From assembly GCA_965263285.1 (NCBI GenBank), contig CBDHHD010000004.1, positions 496,001 through 560,000 on the forward strand: a stretch of 64,000 bases of DNA, in the 5' to 3' direction. Under the pieces are notes generated by a model that saw nothing but the letters and a program-made list of their open reading frames with translations, did not search any database and was not told the origin of the DNA. The position numbers and the translations under genes were made by a program. Shown here piece after piece: positions 33,801 to 44,169 of the stretch; positions within the stretch are counted from its first letter, which is position 1; each line of letters starts with the position of its first letter. Origin of the DNA: JASGCP01 sp965263285. Its GTDB lineage: Bacteria; Bacteroidota; Bacteroidia; Chitinophagales; Chitinophagaceae.

Positions 33801-35159
33801 TTATGGTGTTATATTCTTGATAATATCATATTTTGTTACAATATTATAATTACCCACTTCATCTTTAGTGAGCACAGCCCCATTATCTTTATGAATCAAA
33901 GTAGTTAACTTTTCAATAGGCGTATAAATAGACACCATAGGATATACAGCTTCCATGCATTCTTTTACTTGCGCTTGCTTTAAAGAAGGATAATGCAACA
34001 GTTTAAAAAACAATCCACTTTCGCTTAGCGATCCTACTGGTTTTTGATCTTGCATAACCGGAATATTCTCAATGCTATATTGTTGCATCAGCTGGAGTGC
34101 CTCTTGAATTGTTTGCGTAGGAGCAATGGTAACAAGCTTTTGTGAAGGTCTATTTTGAATAATATCGTTACAAGTCTTCACCTGCATAAAACCTCGCTCT
34201 ATCATCCATTGATCATTATACAACTTAGCTATATACCTACTTCCATGATCGTGCAAAATACAAACAACAAGGCTATCTTTAGCAGCAATTCTATCTTTTA
34301 ATTGCAATAACCCTTGCACACAAGTTCCTGCGCTATAGCCACAAAACAAACCTTCTTCTTTCGCTAATCTACGAGCCATAATCGCTCCATCTTTATCTGT
34401 TACTTGTTCAAAGTAATCAATCACACTCATATCATAATTCTTAGGCACAAAATCTTCTCCAATACCCTCAGAAAAATAAGGATACACTTTACTTTCATCA
34501 ATCTGCCCAGTTCTAAAATAATGTGTAAGCAATGAGCCAAATACATCAATACCCCATATTTGAATATTCTTATTCTTTTCTTTCAAATACTGAGCAACAC
34601 CTGTAATAGTGCCTCCTGTGCCTACAGTACTAATAAGATGCGTAATTTTACCTTCTGTTTGCTTCCATATTTCAGGACCTGTTGTTTCATAATGCGCTAG
34701 TCGATTAGCCAAATTATCATATTGATTAAAATGATAAGAATTAGGTATTTCGGTACTAAGTCGTTTTGCAACAGAATAGTAACTCTTAGGGTCTGAAGGC
34801 TCTACATTAGTAGGGCAAACAATCACTTCGGCTCCCAATGCCTTTAACACATCGGCCTTTTCTTTACTTTGCTTATCAGTGGTAGTAAAAATACATTTAT
34901 ATCCTTTTACGCAAGCGGCTAATGCCAATCCCATACCTGTATTGCCACTTGTACATTCTATAATAGTTCCTCCTGGCTTTATTTTTCCTTCTTTTTCAGC
35001 CACTTCTAACATTTTAACTGCCATCCTATCCTTAATCGAATGACCTGGGTTAAAATAATCTACTTTTACAAGTACCGTATAAGGTAAGTGTTTGGTAATA
35101 TGATTAAGCTGAATAAGAGGCGTATTGCCAACAGTCTCCAATATATTTTTATGCCACAT
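33801..35159 (-). CDS. Cystathionine beta-synthase / cysteine synthase with CBS domains
   Basis: 452 residues. The PLP domain (about 1-330) has FNPGHSIKDRMA with the Schiff-base Lys at about 43, the phosphate-contact ECTSGNTGMGLA loop, and the GTGGTITGVA loop that holds the PLP phosphate. Residues 340-452 form a CBS-domain pair (TIQEALQLMQQYSIENIPVM, GSLSESGLF, VLTKDEVGNYNIVTKYDII). This layout is the same as cystathionine beta-synthase: serine (or O-acetylserine) plus homocysteine (or sulfide). Without the haem domain of the human enzyme, the specificity between the two reactions is open. Confidence 0.88.
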   Translation of the reverse strand: MWHKNILETVGNTPLIQLNHITKHLPYTVLVKVDYFNPGHSIKDRMAVKMLEVAEKEGKIKPGGTIIECTSGNTGMGLALAACVKGYKCIFTTTDKQSKEKADVLKALGAEVIVCPTNVEPSDPKSYYSVAKRLSTEIPNSYHFNQYDNLANRLAHYETTGPEIWKQTEGKITHLISTVGTGGTITGVAQYLKEKNKNIQIWGIDVFGSLLTHYFRTGQIDESKVYPYFSEGIGEDFVPKNYDMSVIDYFEQVTDKDGAIMARRLAKEEGLFCGYSAGTCVQGLLQLKDRIAAKDSLVVCILHDHGSRYIAKLYNDQWMIERGFMQVKTCNDIIQNRPSQKLVTIAPTQTIQEALQLMQQYSIENIPVMQDQKPVGSLSESGLFFKLLHYPSLKQAQVKECMEAVYPMVSIYTPIEKLTTLIHKDNGAVLTKDEVGNYNIVTKYDIIKNITP

Positions 35160-35175
35160 AAAAATTAATTTAAAA

Positions 35176-35183
35176 CAAAAGTA
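35176..35183 (-). promoter_or_regulatory. TAnnTTTG promoter box for the cystathionine beta-synthase gene
   Basis: TACTTTTG on the minus strand, 16 nt before the ATG at 35159. Confidence 0.45.
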
Positions 35184-35323
35184 CTACAAAAGTCAAAAAC
35201 AAATATGTTATACTCAAAACAATATCATTTACAGATATCATTTCTTCAAGCGTATCTACTTGCTAAGCTCCTATATGCAAAAAAGGAATACACTTTTCTT
35301 TTGTATAATTCTATACAAAAACT

Positions 35324-35761
35324 GGCTACATCTTTTTTTGAGGTGCTGGGGGTATTTATGTTTTTTGTAATGACTCAGGTATAAGTTCATCATTTATTTT
35401 TTATATCCTTTTCTTTCTTTTGTCTTGATACAAAAGAAAGAAACAAAGAAAAAATCAAGCCTACAGATAAAGAGCTACAAAACTACGGCTCGCTAAGCTA
35501 TCGAGAATGAATGGGAGGCGGTTAGGTATGAATCGTTATGATGAGCTTATCCATAGTTGTCTTTTATGTACATACTTTATGCTCATCATAACGATTCATA
35601 TATAAAAATGTCCGCCTCCACATTCTCGCTGGTCGCTTCGCTCACCTCGTTTTGTAACGCTCTTTATCTGAGGGCAGTCCTCATCAGATATTTCCTATTA
35701 TCTCCATTTTTATATGTATTTAATAATCCATGCTTCCAGCACCTCAAAAAAAGATGTAGCC
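35324..35761 (+). mobile_element. MITE-family copy without outer ends
   Basis: 438 bp bounded by the inner inverted pair only: GGCTACATCTTTTTTTGAGG at the left and CCTCAAAAAAAGATGTAGCC at the right. All body arms and the central hairpin are present. The GGCATAAC- or GGTATAAC-type ends are absent and no target duplication is seen. It lies between two minus-strand genes. Confidence 0.75.
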
Positions 35762-35846
35762 AAAAAAATTCATATCCATATCACAATAATCGTTCAGCAA
35801 TAGCCATATCCCCATCATTCTCATTCCTGTCACACCTATTTTCATA

Positions 35847-38711
35847 TCATTCATTATTTTTATAAGATACGGGATAGAGTACAAAACAAGCTCTATTATG
35901 GCTATCAAGCAATTGTTTAGCTATCTCTCGTGCCTTATCTTGTGTAAACGAACGTATTAAATTAGTAACCGATAATATATCGTCAGGATTCAGATGATAG
36001 ATAAAAGAATTTTGTAACGAACGCAACCAGTAATAATTATTTCTTTGTTCTATTTGCAAATTTCTAATAGCCTCTTTATTTACTTTCTCTATATTATTAA
36101 TAGCAGTATTGACTGCTTGCAAACTATCTAACAATTGATAGGTAAGAGATATTAAGTGAGAAGCATTTTGAGGAGCACAACCGAATTCAATTGTAATAGA
36201 ATATGGATTATTAGGGATAGAAGAATAATTCATATATGCTTGTGGAGCATACACTTCCCCTACTTGCTCTCTTAATACTTCACGCAAACGAATATCCAGC
36301 AAACTTATTAATTGAGCCATATTTACTCTATGTTCAAAGGAATAAGGATAGTTGCCTGTTATTTTAATTACCACGCTAGCTTTATTTTCTGTACCTGCAT
36401 ATATATCTTTCTCAAAGATACCTGTGTGATTACGAATGTTACGATCTACCCAAGTGGTATGTTTGGTTGTAGCAGGCAAAGAAGCAATATATTTTTCTAT
36501 AAAAGGTTTTATATTATCTATTGTAAAATTACCTACGAATGTAAATACAAATTTACTAGCATCCTTAAGTTCATCTTTATAAAACCGCAAAGCCTTTTGC
36601 ATGTCAATATACTGCATATCTTGAAGGGACAAGACTTTCTCTCTTGTGTTGTAATCTGACATAATTGTTTTAATAGAGTCTTCCAACACTGCATTAGGTG
36701 ATTGTGCTCTATTAGCAATTGACACCAATAGTTCTTGTTTGAAGGTAATAAAAGCATTGATATCTACCCTTGGATCATGAAAATAACTATATAACAACTC
36801 AAAAGCCGTAGATAAATCCTCTACAGTAGAATTACCTTGAAGTCCTTCGGTATATCTATCAATAAAAGGAAAGACTTCGCAATTCTTACCTGCCATTTTT
36901 CTACGCAATTCAATAGCCGACAATTTACCTATTCCACTTCTTTGTATAATATTATCTGCATAATTAGCGCTTAAGAAATCATTATCATCTGCTACAGAAG
37001 ATCCCCCTAAAGCAACAGCGGAAAACAATATTTCATTGTCTTTAAATTTAGTAGGCTTCAATACCACTTTAGCTCCATTAGACAATCTCAAAACAGTTAT
37101 ATTAATATTAGGATACGATTGCTCATTCACAATAGATCCTTTTTGAATAGGATGTGTAATAATAGGATCTATTGCAGTTGCTTCTTTATAAGGTTTTAAA
37201 TTTGTATACACTTTAGAAAGCAATGCCAATGCACTATCTGGAGAGGGTAATAGCGCTGTATCTTTTTGAGGCGACATCACTAATAATGATTTATATTCTG
37301 TATGTAGCCAATTGTTAATTAAACTATTTACATCGGCTAAAGTAATAGTAGGTAAATATCGCTTATATAGTTGATATTCATAAGCAATACCAGGAACAGG
37401 TTCTTTATTAATATAATTGTCTATTAGTTCTTGTATGCGATCGCCCGAAGATATTTTACTTCGTTCATTATATAATTGTTCTATTGAGGCAAAAGCAGTT
37501 TTTTTTGCTCTCTCTAATTCTGCCGGAATAAATCCAAACTTATTAATAAGTTGCAATGATTTCATCAAAGTATCAATAATTGCTTTTACATCTTGTGCAT
37601 TTTTAGCCACACTCACAAGAGTAAGTGCATCGCGATTAGCTAAAAATTTACCATAAGAAGCTCCTGCATAGATATAGGGGGCGTTAGGATCTTCTGCTAT
37701 ATCTTTTAATCTATTCGACAACATCATATCAAACAAAGATCGAATGATCATATTTTTATAATCAAAATTTATTGTAGCCTCAGGTAGTGCATCTGTAAAA
37801 TAAAACAATTCTACAATATTATATATTTGTTCTGGATCTGTTAAGATAGTAGCGGTAGGCCTATGTCTTTCTGGTATAAAGAATGTAGGACGAACAGTAG
37901 CAACTGCTGGTTTACTTATACCACTAAAAAGTGACCATATTTTCTTTTGTGTTGCTATGGGGTCTATGTCTCCTACTACAATAAGGCTTTGCATTTGAGG
38001 CTGATACCAATTTCTATAAAAAGAAATCATCTGATCTCTACTCATATTCTGAATACTTTGATAGGTACCAATAGGTAGTCTATTCGCATACTGAGAGCCT
38101 TCCAATAGAACAGGTAAAAATTTATCTCTCAGTCTTGCTTGAGCCCCTCTTCCCAATCGCCATTCTTCAGTAATAATACCCCTTTCTCTTCTAATGGCAG
38201 ATGTATCAAAATTCAATAAATGAGTCCAGTCAAAAGCAATCTGTAAGGCAGTATCAAAAATACCAATGGTGTCGGTAGGAACTTGCATTTGATAGATTGT
38301 TTGATCAAATCCTGTCTCTGCATTTAAGTCTGCTCCAAAAGTAACGCCACTTTGTTCTAACAAATGAACAATAGATTGTTGTTTAAAATGCGTAGTACCT
38401 TCGAAAGCCATGTGCTCTATAAAGTGAGCTATTCCTAATTGTGCGGGTGTTTCTATAACAGACCCTACATTCTCTACTAATCGAATTTCTGCACGATGTT
38501 GAGGCTCTGTATTTTTTTCAATATAATAAGTAAAGCCATTAGGCAAAACCCCTTTTATAACATTTTTATTAAAGGGTATCTTTTGCGAATCAAAAGACAT
38601 CTTATTGTTATCTATAGACGATAAAACATTTGTTCTACTATTTATTGTTTGTGCTTGAGAGAATCTAATAGATAAAACAAATAAAAAAAATAAATAAATA
38701 TATTTTTTCAT
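35847..38711 (-). CDS. M16 family zinc peptidase, secreted
   Basis: 954 residues from the ATG at 38711 (MKKYIYLFFLFVLSIRFSQA), a clear signal peptide; an earlier ATG at 38738 adds nothing that looks like signal and overlaps the promoter. The inverted zinc motif HFIEHMAFEGT is at about residue 75, with the distal Glu in the following helix (RERGIITEEWRLG region). The second half is a second, catalytically empty M16 domain, the standard four-domain pitrilysin-like clamp. It probably degrades peptides in the periplasm. Length and layout fit Bacteroidota M16 proteins. Confidence 0.92.
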   Translation of the reverse strand: MKKYIYLFFLFVLSIRFSQAQTINSRTNVLSSIDNNKMSFDSQKIPFNKNVIKGVLPNGFTYYIEKNTEPQHRAEIRLVENVGSVIETPAQLGIAHFIEHMAFEGTTHFKQQSIVHLLEQSGVTFGADLNAETGFDQTIYQMQVPTDTIGIFDTALQIAFDWTHLLNFDTSAIRRERGIITEEWRLGRGAQARLRDKFLPVLLEGSQYANRLPIGTYQSIQNMSRDQMISFYRNWYQPQMQSLIVVGDIDPIATQKKIWSLFSGISKPAVATVRPTFFIPERHRPTATILTDPEQIYNIVELFYFTDALPEATINFDYKNMIIRSLFDMMLSNRLKDIAEDPNAPYIYAGASYGKFLANRDALTLVSVAKNAQDVKAIIDTLMKSLQLINKFGFIPAELERAKKTAFASIEQLYNERSKISSGDRIQELIDNYINKEPVPGIAYEYQLYKRYLPTITLADVNSLINNWLHTEYKSLLVMSPQKDTALLPSPDSALALLSKVYTNLKPYKEATAIDPIITHPIQKGSIVNEQSYPNINITVLRLSNGAKVVLKPTKFKDNEILFSAVALGGSSVADDNDFLSANYADNIIQRSGIGKLSAIELRRKMAGKNCEVFPFIDRYTEGLQGNSTVEDLSTAFELLYSYFHDPRVDINAFITFKQELLVSIANRAQSPNAVLEDSIKTIMSDYNTREKVLSLQDMQYIDMQKALRFYKDELKDASKFVFTFVGNFTIDNIKPFIEKYIASLPATTKHTTWVDRNIRNHTGIFEKDIYAGTENKASVVIKITGNYPYSFEHRVNMAQLISLLDIRLREVLREQVGEVYAPQAYMNYSSIPNNPYSITIEFGCAPQNASHLISLTYQLLDSLQAVNTAINNIEKVNKEAIRNLQIEQRNNYYWLRSLQNSFIYHLNPDDILSVTNLIRSFTQDKAREIAKQLLDSHNRACFVLYPVSYKNNE

Positions 38712-38735
38712 AAGAATGGAAATTTTTAAAAAAAA

Positions 38736-38743
38736 CAAATATA
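38736..38743 (-). promoter_or_regulatory. TAnnTTTG promoter box for the M16 peptidase gene
   Basis: TATATTTG on the minus strand, 24 nt before the ATG at 38711. Confidence 0.5.
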
Positions 38744-38783
38744 TAACATATAAGCCACTACTTAGACAACAAAATAAATGTAG

Positions 38784-39284
38784 GCTACATCCTTTTTTCA
38801 GGTACTAAAAGATTTTTAACAAATAAAAATTTTGAAACTACTTAGGTATAGGTTAATAATTTATTTTTATATCTTTTTCTTTCTTTTGTCTTGATACAAA
38901 ATAAAGAAACAAATATAAAATCAAGCCTGCAGATAAAGAGCTACAAAACTACGGCTCGCTACGCTAACGAGAATAATTGTAGGTGATTAGTTATCAATTG
39001 TTATGATGAGCTTATCTTATAGATATCTCTTTTATGTAAGCCCCTTATGCTCATCATAACAATTGATATATAAAAAAACTTCCACCCCACATTCGCGATG
39101 GTCGCTCCGCACACCTTTTTTTGTAACGCTCTTTATCTGAGGGCAGTCCTCATCAGATACTCCTTATTGTTTTCATGCTTAATAAATTATTCGATAATCT
39201 ATGCACTTAATTAATAAACCTATTGAATTGACTAAGCAGTTATAATTGTATTTCTCTTAGCACATAAAAAAAGGATGTAGTCAA
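38784..39284 (+). mobile_element. Degenerate MITE-family copy
   Basis: About 500 bp with the same order of modules (GGCTACATCCTTTTTTCAGG, hairpin near 38885, GATAAAGAGC arm, central hairpin ATTGTTATGATGAGC near 39000-39060, complementary arms, and a changed terminal motif AAAAAAAGGATGTAGTC at 39268) but with many substitutions. No outer repeats or duplication remain. It looks like an older copy, upstream of rlmN. Confidence 0.65.
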
Positions 39285-39320
39285 ATTGTAACCCAACTTC
39301 TCTTTAATTCTTTTATTTCT

Positions 39321-39328
39321 TATCTTTG
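39321..39328 (+). promoter_or_regulatory. TAnnTTTG promoter box for rlmN
   Basis: TATCTTTG ends only 4 nt before the rlmN ATG at 39333, so transcription would start at or next to the start codon. Confidence 0.5.
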
Positions 39329-39332
39329 CATT

Positions 39333-40388
39333 ATGGAAAACATTCGGCAAATCGACTATGCTACCTTAGAAAAATTTTTATTATCTATCAAAGAGCCTAA
39401 ATTTAGAGCTAAACAAGTATATGAATGGATATGGCAAAAACATGCTTTTTCTTTTGATGAAATGACAAATATAAGCAAAGAGTTAAGACAAACATTAGCT
39501 TCTCACTTTACTTTTCCAAGACTTTCTGTACATGCCCAACAAGAAAGCAAAGACGGTACCATTAAATTTTCGTTTTTAACACCCGATCAACTATCTATTG
39601 AAGGTGTATTAATACCAACTGAAAAAAGATTAACTGCTTGCATTTCTTCACAAGTGGGTTGTAGTTTATCTTGTAAATTTTGTGCTACTGGCAGAATGGG
39701 AAGAAAAAGAAATGTGATGTTTTACGAAATGTATGATCAAGTAATATTAATAGAAAAAGAAGCACTTCGTATATTTGGCAAAAAATTAACCAATATTGTA
39801 TTTATGGGTATGGGAGAGCCTTTACTTAACTATCCTCAATTAATGAAAGCTATTCACTGGATTACAGATCCAAAGGGATTAGGCATAGGTGCTCGACGCA
39901 TTACCGTTTCTACAGCAGGTATTGCGAAAATGATACGAGAATTAGGAGAAGACGGTGCGCGATTTAATCTTGCCTTATCATTACACGCCGCCAATGACAA
40001 AAAAAGAAATGAAATTATGGCCATTAATGAATCAAATAATATTAAGAAATTAATAGAATCACTCAACTATTTCTATAGTAAAACAAAAGGCCAAATCACA
40101 CTCGAATATATTTTATTAAAAGGATTTAATGATACCCTTACAGATGCAAAAGAATTAGTTCAAGTCTATCGATCAGCTCCTGTTCATTTAATAAATATTA
40201 TAGAATATAATCCTATTTACAAAGGATTATTTCAAGCATCTGACACAAAAACAACAGAAGAATTTACTACTTACCTTGCCAATAATAGAGTTAATACCCG
40301 CATTCGTTATAGCCGTGGCAAAGATATTGATGCTGCATGCGGGCAATTATCTACTAAAGCTAAAACAACTATAAATGCTCCTTTATAA
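39333..40388 (+). CDS. rlmN: Dual-specificity RNA methyltransferase RlmN
   Basis: 351 residues, radical-SAM enzyme. The iron-sulfur motif is CSLSCKFCATG (CxxxCxxC) at about 110-118, with MGMGEPLLNY, STAGI, LALSLHA and a C-terminal CGQL whose Cys is the methyl-transfer residue. It makes 2-methyladenosine in 23S rRNA A2503 and in tRNA A37. The end overlaps the convergent plsC gene by 20 nt. The mRNA may be leaderless because the promoter box is 4 nt from the start. Confidence 0.94.
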   Translation: MENIRQIDYATLEKFLLSIKEPKFRAKQVYEWIWQKHAFSFDEMTNISKELRQTLASHFTFPRLSVHAQQESKDGTIKFSFLTPDQLSIEGVLIPTEKRLTACISSQVGCSLSCKFCATGRMGRKRNVMFYEMYDQVILIEKEALRIFGKKLTNIVFMGMGEPLLNYPQLMKAIHWITDPKGLGIGARRITVSTAGIAKMIRELGEDGARFNLALSLHAANDKKRNEIMAINESNNIKKLIESLNYFYSKTKGQITLEYILLKGFNDTLTDAKELVQVYRSAPVHLINIIEYNPIYKGLFQASDTKTTEEFTTYLANNRVNTRIRYSRGKDIDAACGQLSTKAKTTINAPL

Positions 40389-41094
40389 ACAAATGCATAC
40401 GGAGGAAAACTTCTTTTTTAAAGTCACCTATGTCATGATGATTATAATACATAGGAGATAAAAAACAAATACTCACCTGATACTTTATTAAACGATTATA
40501 TAATTTAGCTTCTCTTGTTGCTTTTTTATATACTAAACAAATAGGCACAATAGGACTATGATGTGTAAAAGCTAATTTAAAAGCTCCATCATAAAAAAAA
40601 TTTAGTATATCAGTTCCTTTATTACGAGTGCCTTCAGGAAAAATAAGTAATGAGGTATTTTCACATAAGCACTCTTTCATTTCTTTAAATGCTTGTAGCT
40701 TTGAAGCCTGACTTTGGAGATCTATTAATATACTACGCAACTGATATACCCAGCCTATTAGTGGTATTGTAGCATATTTTTTTTTAGCTAATATTTTTAC
40801 ATGCAAAGGCAATAAACCATATAGAATGGATCCATCTATAAAAGATATGTGATTAGAAATAAAAATAGAGGGCAACGGGTATATATGTCGTTTCCCTATC
40901 ACCGTAATTCGAATGCCTATTAAAGATAACAGTATAGGAGTATAATATTTTGCCATTCTATGGTGAAAACGAAATGCTTTTTTTTTGCTACATATATATA
41001 TAGGAGATACACACAAAAAAATCACAATAACAAAAATAATTACCCATAAAAGAGCATATATAATCCATATAGTATGTATAATTTTTTTTTTCAT
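40369..41094 (-). CDS. plsC: 1-acyl-glycerol-3-phosphate acyltransferase (PlsC family)
   Basis: 241 residues from the ATG at 41094 (MKKKIIHTIWIIYALLW); an ATG at 41112 would overlap the end of ung by 16 nt. The N-terminal 40 residues form a membrane segment. The acyltransferase motifs are SNHISFIDGSI (HX4D-like NHISFID) at about 85-95 and FPEGTRNKG at about 155-163. It probably adds the second acyl chain in phosphatidic acid synthesis at the inner membrane. The spacing to ung suggests one transcript. Confidence 0.88.
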   Translation of the reverse strand: MKKKIIHTIWIIYALLWVIIFVIVIFLCVSPIYICSKKKAFRFHHRMAKYYTPILLSLIGIRITVIGKRHIYPLPSIFISNHISFIDGSILYGLLPLHVKILAKKKYATIPLIGWVYQLRSILIDLQSQASKLQAFKEMKECLCENTSLLIFPEGTRNKGTDILNFFYDGAFKLAFTHHSPIVPICLVYKKATREAKLYNRLIKYQVSICFLSPMYYNHHDIGDFKKEVFLRMHLFIKEHL

Positions 41095-41096
41095 TA

Positions 41097-41774
41097 TTAT
41101 AGAAGTGTCCATTGTATGGGCGCCTTATATTGCTGTGTAAGAAAGGCATTTGTTTTACTAAATTGTTTAGAACCAAAAAAACCTTTATAAGCACTATAAG
41201 GAGACGGATGTGCAGCAGTAAGAATAAAATGCTTATGCGTATCAATATATACTATTTTTTTTTGTGCAAATGCTCCCCACAATAGAAACACAATGCCTTT
41301 TTTTTTATCCGATAAAGCTTGAATTACTTTATCAGTAAAAATCTCCCACCCAATATGCGCATGGCTATTAGGTTCATGCATTCGAACGGTGAGAATGCTA
41401 TTTAAAAGCAATACACCTTGTTTTGCCCAAAAAGTAAGATTTCCCGTACAAGGGATATTCCCCCCTACATCTGCATGAATTTCTCTATAAATATTTTGTA
41501 ACGAAGGAGGAATTCTAATATAATCTTGCACACTAAAGCTAAGACCCATTGCTTGATTTAATCCATGATAAGGATCCTGCCCTATGATAACTACTTTTAC
41601 TTCATCAAAAGGCGTGTTCATAAACGCATTAAAGATAAGAGAGGACGAAGGGCATATATTTATTTCTGCTTGCAAATACGACCCAATACAATTAAAATAA
41701 GATTTAGAAAACTCATCTTTCATTATATATTTCCAACTACCTTCCATGTCAGATACACACTGAAATAGATCCAT
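41097..41774 (-). CDS. ung: Uracil-DNA glycosylase
   Basis: 225 residues, family 1. The water-activating motif is GQDPYHG at 65-71, followed by GLSFSV, and the C-terminal HPSPYSAYKGFFG is the DNA-intercalation loop with the active-site His. It removes uracil from DNA as the first step of base excision repair. Length is normal. The stop is 2 nt from the plsC start at 41094. Confidence 0.96.
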   Translation of the reverse strand: MDLFQCVSDMEGSWKYIMKDEFSKSYFNCIGSYLQAEINICPSSSLIFNAFMNTPFDEVKVVIIGQDPYHGLNQAMGLSFSVQDYIRIPPSLQNIYREIHADVGGNIPCTGNLTFWAKQGVLLLNSILTVRMHEPNSHAHIGWEIFTDKVIQALSDKKKGIVFLLWGAFAQKKIVYIDTHKHFILTAAHPSPYSAYKGFFGSKQFSKTNAFLTQQYKAPIQWTLL

Positions 41775-41825
41775 CTTGTTTTTTTAATTTATTTATCTTA
41801 ATTATATAAACTAATAAAAAATGAT

Positions 41826-41833
41826 TATTTTTG
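41826..41833 (+). promoter_or_regulatory. TAnnTTTG promoter box for tRNA-Arg
   Basis: TATTTTTG, 14 nt before the 5' end of the tRNA. Confidence 0.5.
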
Positions 41834-41847
41834 TAAATTAATTTTTT

Positions 41848-41921
41848 GGTTCGGTAGCTCAGCTGGATAGAGCAACTGCCTTCTAAGCAGTAGGTCATTG
41901 GTTCGAATCCAATCCGAATCA
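41848..41921 (+). tRNA. tRNA-Arg (TCT)
   Basis: 74 nt cloverleaf. The acceptor GGTTCGG pairs with CCGAATC (one G-U), the D arm is AGCTCAGCTGGATAGAGC, the anticodon loop is CTTCTAA (anticodon TCT) and the T arm is ATTGGTTCGAATCCAAT. The discriminator is A and CCA is not encoded. Confidence 0.95.
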
Positions 41922-42051
41922 CAATCATTTAAGAACTGCACCTATACAATCTTAACTCTATTTCGCTTTATTCTACACATTTTAATCTACCTATGTTACA
42001 TTACATGACAGATAGATTATTTCAGTTATCAAACCCAATAAAATTTAACAA

Positions 42052-44106
42052 CTACCAGATTTTAACTCTATCATTTTCTGGTCGCCACATTTTTTTTTCA
42101 GATGTTATATGAAAAGCCTTATAAAATTCAGGCATATTAGAAAGAGGCACATTACATCTAAACATAGTAGGAGAATGAGGATCGTTTTTAATACGAAAAG
42201 CCACATCTGCATCTGTAGAATTTGACCGCCATATTTGTCCCCAAGAAATAAAAAATCGCTGATCAGGAGTAAATTTATCTATCTTCTTATTACTTTTTCC
42301 TTCTGCTGTTCTTTTAAAAGCAGCATACGCAATATTAACGCCTCCAAAATCAGCAATATTTTCACCAAGGGTTAATTTGCCATTTACATGTAATGTATTA
42401 TTTAATACTGTACACTTATTATATTGCAATACTATTTTTTTTGTTAATGCGTCAAAATGTTTTTTATCATCTGAAGTCCACCAATTAGATAAATTACCAA
42501 AAGCATCATATTGACTACCTTGATCATCAAAACCATGGGTCATTTCATGACCAATAACAGCTCCAATTCCCCCATAATTAATAGCATCATCAGCATCTGC
42601 ATCAAAAAACGGGAAATGTAAAATACCTGCAGGGAAAACAATCTCATTAAAAATTGGATTATAATAAGCATTTACTGTAGGTGGCGTCATACCCCAATCT
42701 GTTCTATCTACTGGTTTGCCTAATTTATTTATATTTCGTAGATATTCAAATTCGTTACAAGATCTTACATTATCTAAATAAGACACCTTACTAATTTGAA
42801 CGGTTGAATAATCTATCCATTTATCTGTATATGCAATTTTTTTAGTAAAAGCAAATAGCTTATACAACGCTTTTTGTTTAGTTGCTTCACTCATCCATGA
42901 AAGGTTTTTAATCCTATCAGCAAAAGTTTCTTGCAGATTATTTACCAGCTGTATCATGCGTTCTTTTGCTGTAGGCTTAAAATATTGTTCTACATATTCT
43001 TGTCCAAGGGCTTCTCCAAGATGGCTATCAATAGTGCTCAACACTCTCTTCCATCTCGGCTTTATTACTTTTTGTCCCCTTAATGTTTTCCCATAGAAAT
43101 CAAAATAAGCTACTACAAAATTATTAGAAAGATAAGACGCTGAACTATTCAAAATATTCCACTTTAAATATATTTTCCAATCTTTCATACTTACGCTCTG
43201 TGATAAGGAGTCAATCGTAGCAAAAAAAACAGGCTGTCCAACCAACACAGAATCCCAACCCGTTACTCCCATATTTGCCAACAAATTAGTCCAATTGATA
43301 TGTGGGGTTTGTTCTGTTAACTCTTCAATAGTAAGTTTGTGGTATATTTTCTCAGGATCTCTTTGTTCTACATTATCCATCGAGGCTCTTGCCAATTTAG
43401 TTTCTAAGCTTAAAACACTATTGGCATCAAGTTGCGCGCTGTCGGGTGTTTCTCCTATATATTCGAATAATTTTGTTGCATATATAATAAATTGATTGCG
43501 AATATTAGTTGTTCTTGTATCTTTATCAAAATAATATGATTTTTCAGGCAAACTCAATCCTCCTTGATACAACTGAATAAACATCTTAGCCACATCCTTA
43601 TCATCTGGTTGTGCGCCAAATAAAAAAAGTGTTTGTTGACCCAAAATACGATGTTGATAAGTTACTTCGTTCAATACATCTTGCACATTAGTGAGATTAT
43701 CAATTCTTGCCAAATCAGAAATAATATCACTATATCCTTTTAATTCGGCAAGTGTTGAATCCATGCCACTAATATAAAAATCACCTACTTTTTGCTGAAT
43801 AGAAGACAAAGGTGCATTAGCTACTGCATCTGCCTCTAGTATTTGTTTCAATGCTTTATAGTTAAACTCTTGTATTTCTGAGAAACTTCCCCATCTAGTT
43901 TCAGTTGAGGGTATAGGATTTCTCTTTACCCACCCTTCATTTACCCATTTATAAAAATTATTCCCCGGCTTAACAGCATAATCAAAATTGCTAGGATCAA
44001 TAAATTGTCTAGTATTAGGTTGATTGACTTGAGCCATTGTTTTATGAACAAAAACAGATATCATAAAGATAAAAACCAATCCTAATCGAACATTCATTAT
44101 TTTCAT
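42052..44106 (-). CDS. M13 family metallopeptidase (neprilysin/PepO-like), secreted
   Basis: 684 residues. The N-terminus MNVRLGLVFIFMISVFVHKT is a signal peptide (an in-frame ATG three codons in is an equal start candidate). The zinc motif is VIGHEMTHGFDDQGSQYD at about 520-540, with the third ligand in GENIADFGG about 60 residues later, and the substrate-binding NAYYNP(I)FNEIVFPAGIL before it. M13 enzymes cut short peptides; in Bacteroidota they are usually periplasmic or lipid-anchored. The C-terminus ends in the family-typical WRPEND-V-IW. Confidence 0.93.
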   Translation of the reverse strand: MKIMNVRLGLVFIFMISVFVHKTMAQVNQPNTRQFIDPSNFDYAVKPGNNFYKWVNEGWVKRNPIPSTETRWGSFSEIQEFNYKALKQILEADAVANAPLSSIQQKVGDFYISGMDSTLAELKGYSDIISDLARIDNLTNVQDVLNEVTYQHRILGQQTLFLFGAQPDDKDVAKMFIQLYQGGLSLPEKSYYFDKDTRTTNIRNQFIIYATKLFEYIGETPDSAQLDANSVLSLETKLARASMDNVEQRDPEKIYHKLTIEELTEQTPHINWTNLLANMGVTGWDSVLVGQPVFFATIDSLSQSVSMKDWKIYLKWNILNSSASYLSNNFVVAYFDFYGKTLRGQKVIKPRWKRVLSTIDSHLGEALGQEYVEQYFKPTAKERMIQLVNNLQETFADRIKNLSWMSEATKQKALYKLFAFTKKIAYTDKWIDYSTVQISKVSYLDNVRSCNEFEYLRNINKLGKPVDRTDWGMTPPTVNAYYNPIFNEIVFPAGILHFPFFDADADDAINYGGIGAVIGHEMTHGFDDQGSQYDAFGNLSNWWTSDDKKHFDALTKKIVLQYNKCTVLNNTLHVNGKLTLGENIADFGGVNIAYAAFKRTAEGKSNKKIDKFTPDQRFFISWGQIWRSNSTDADVAFRIKNDPHSPTMFRCNVPLSNMPEFYKAFHITSEKKMWRPENDRVKIW

Positions 44107-44169
44107 TTTAAAATAAATTTTTAGAATGCAATAATAAGAAAAATATATGAATAAAAAGCTATTTTTATT

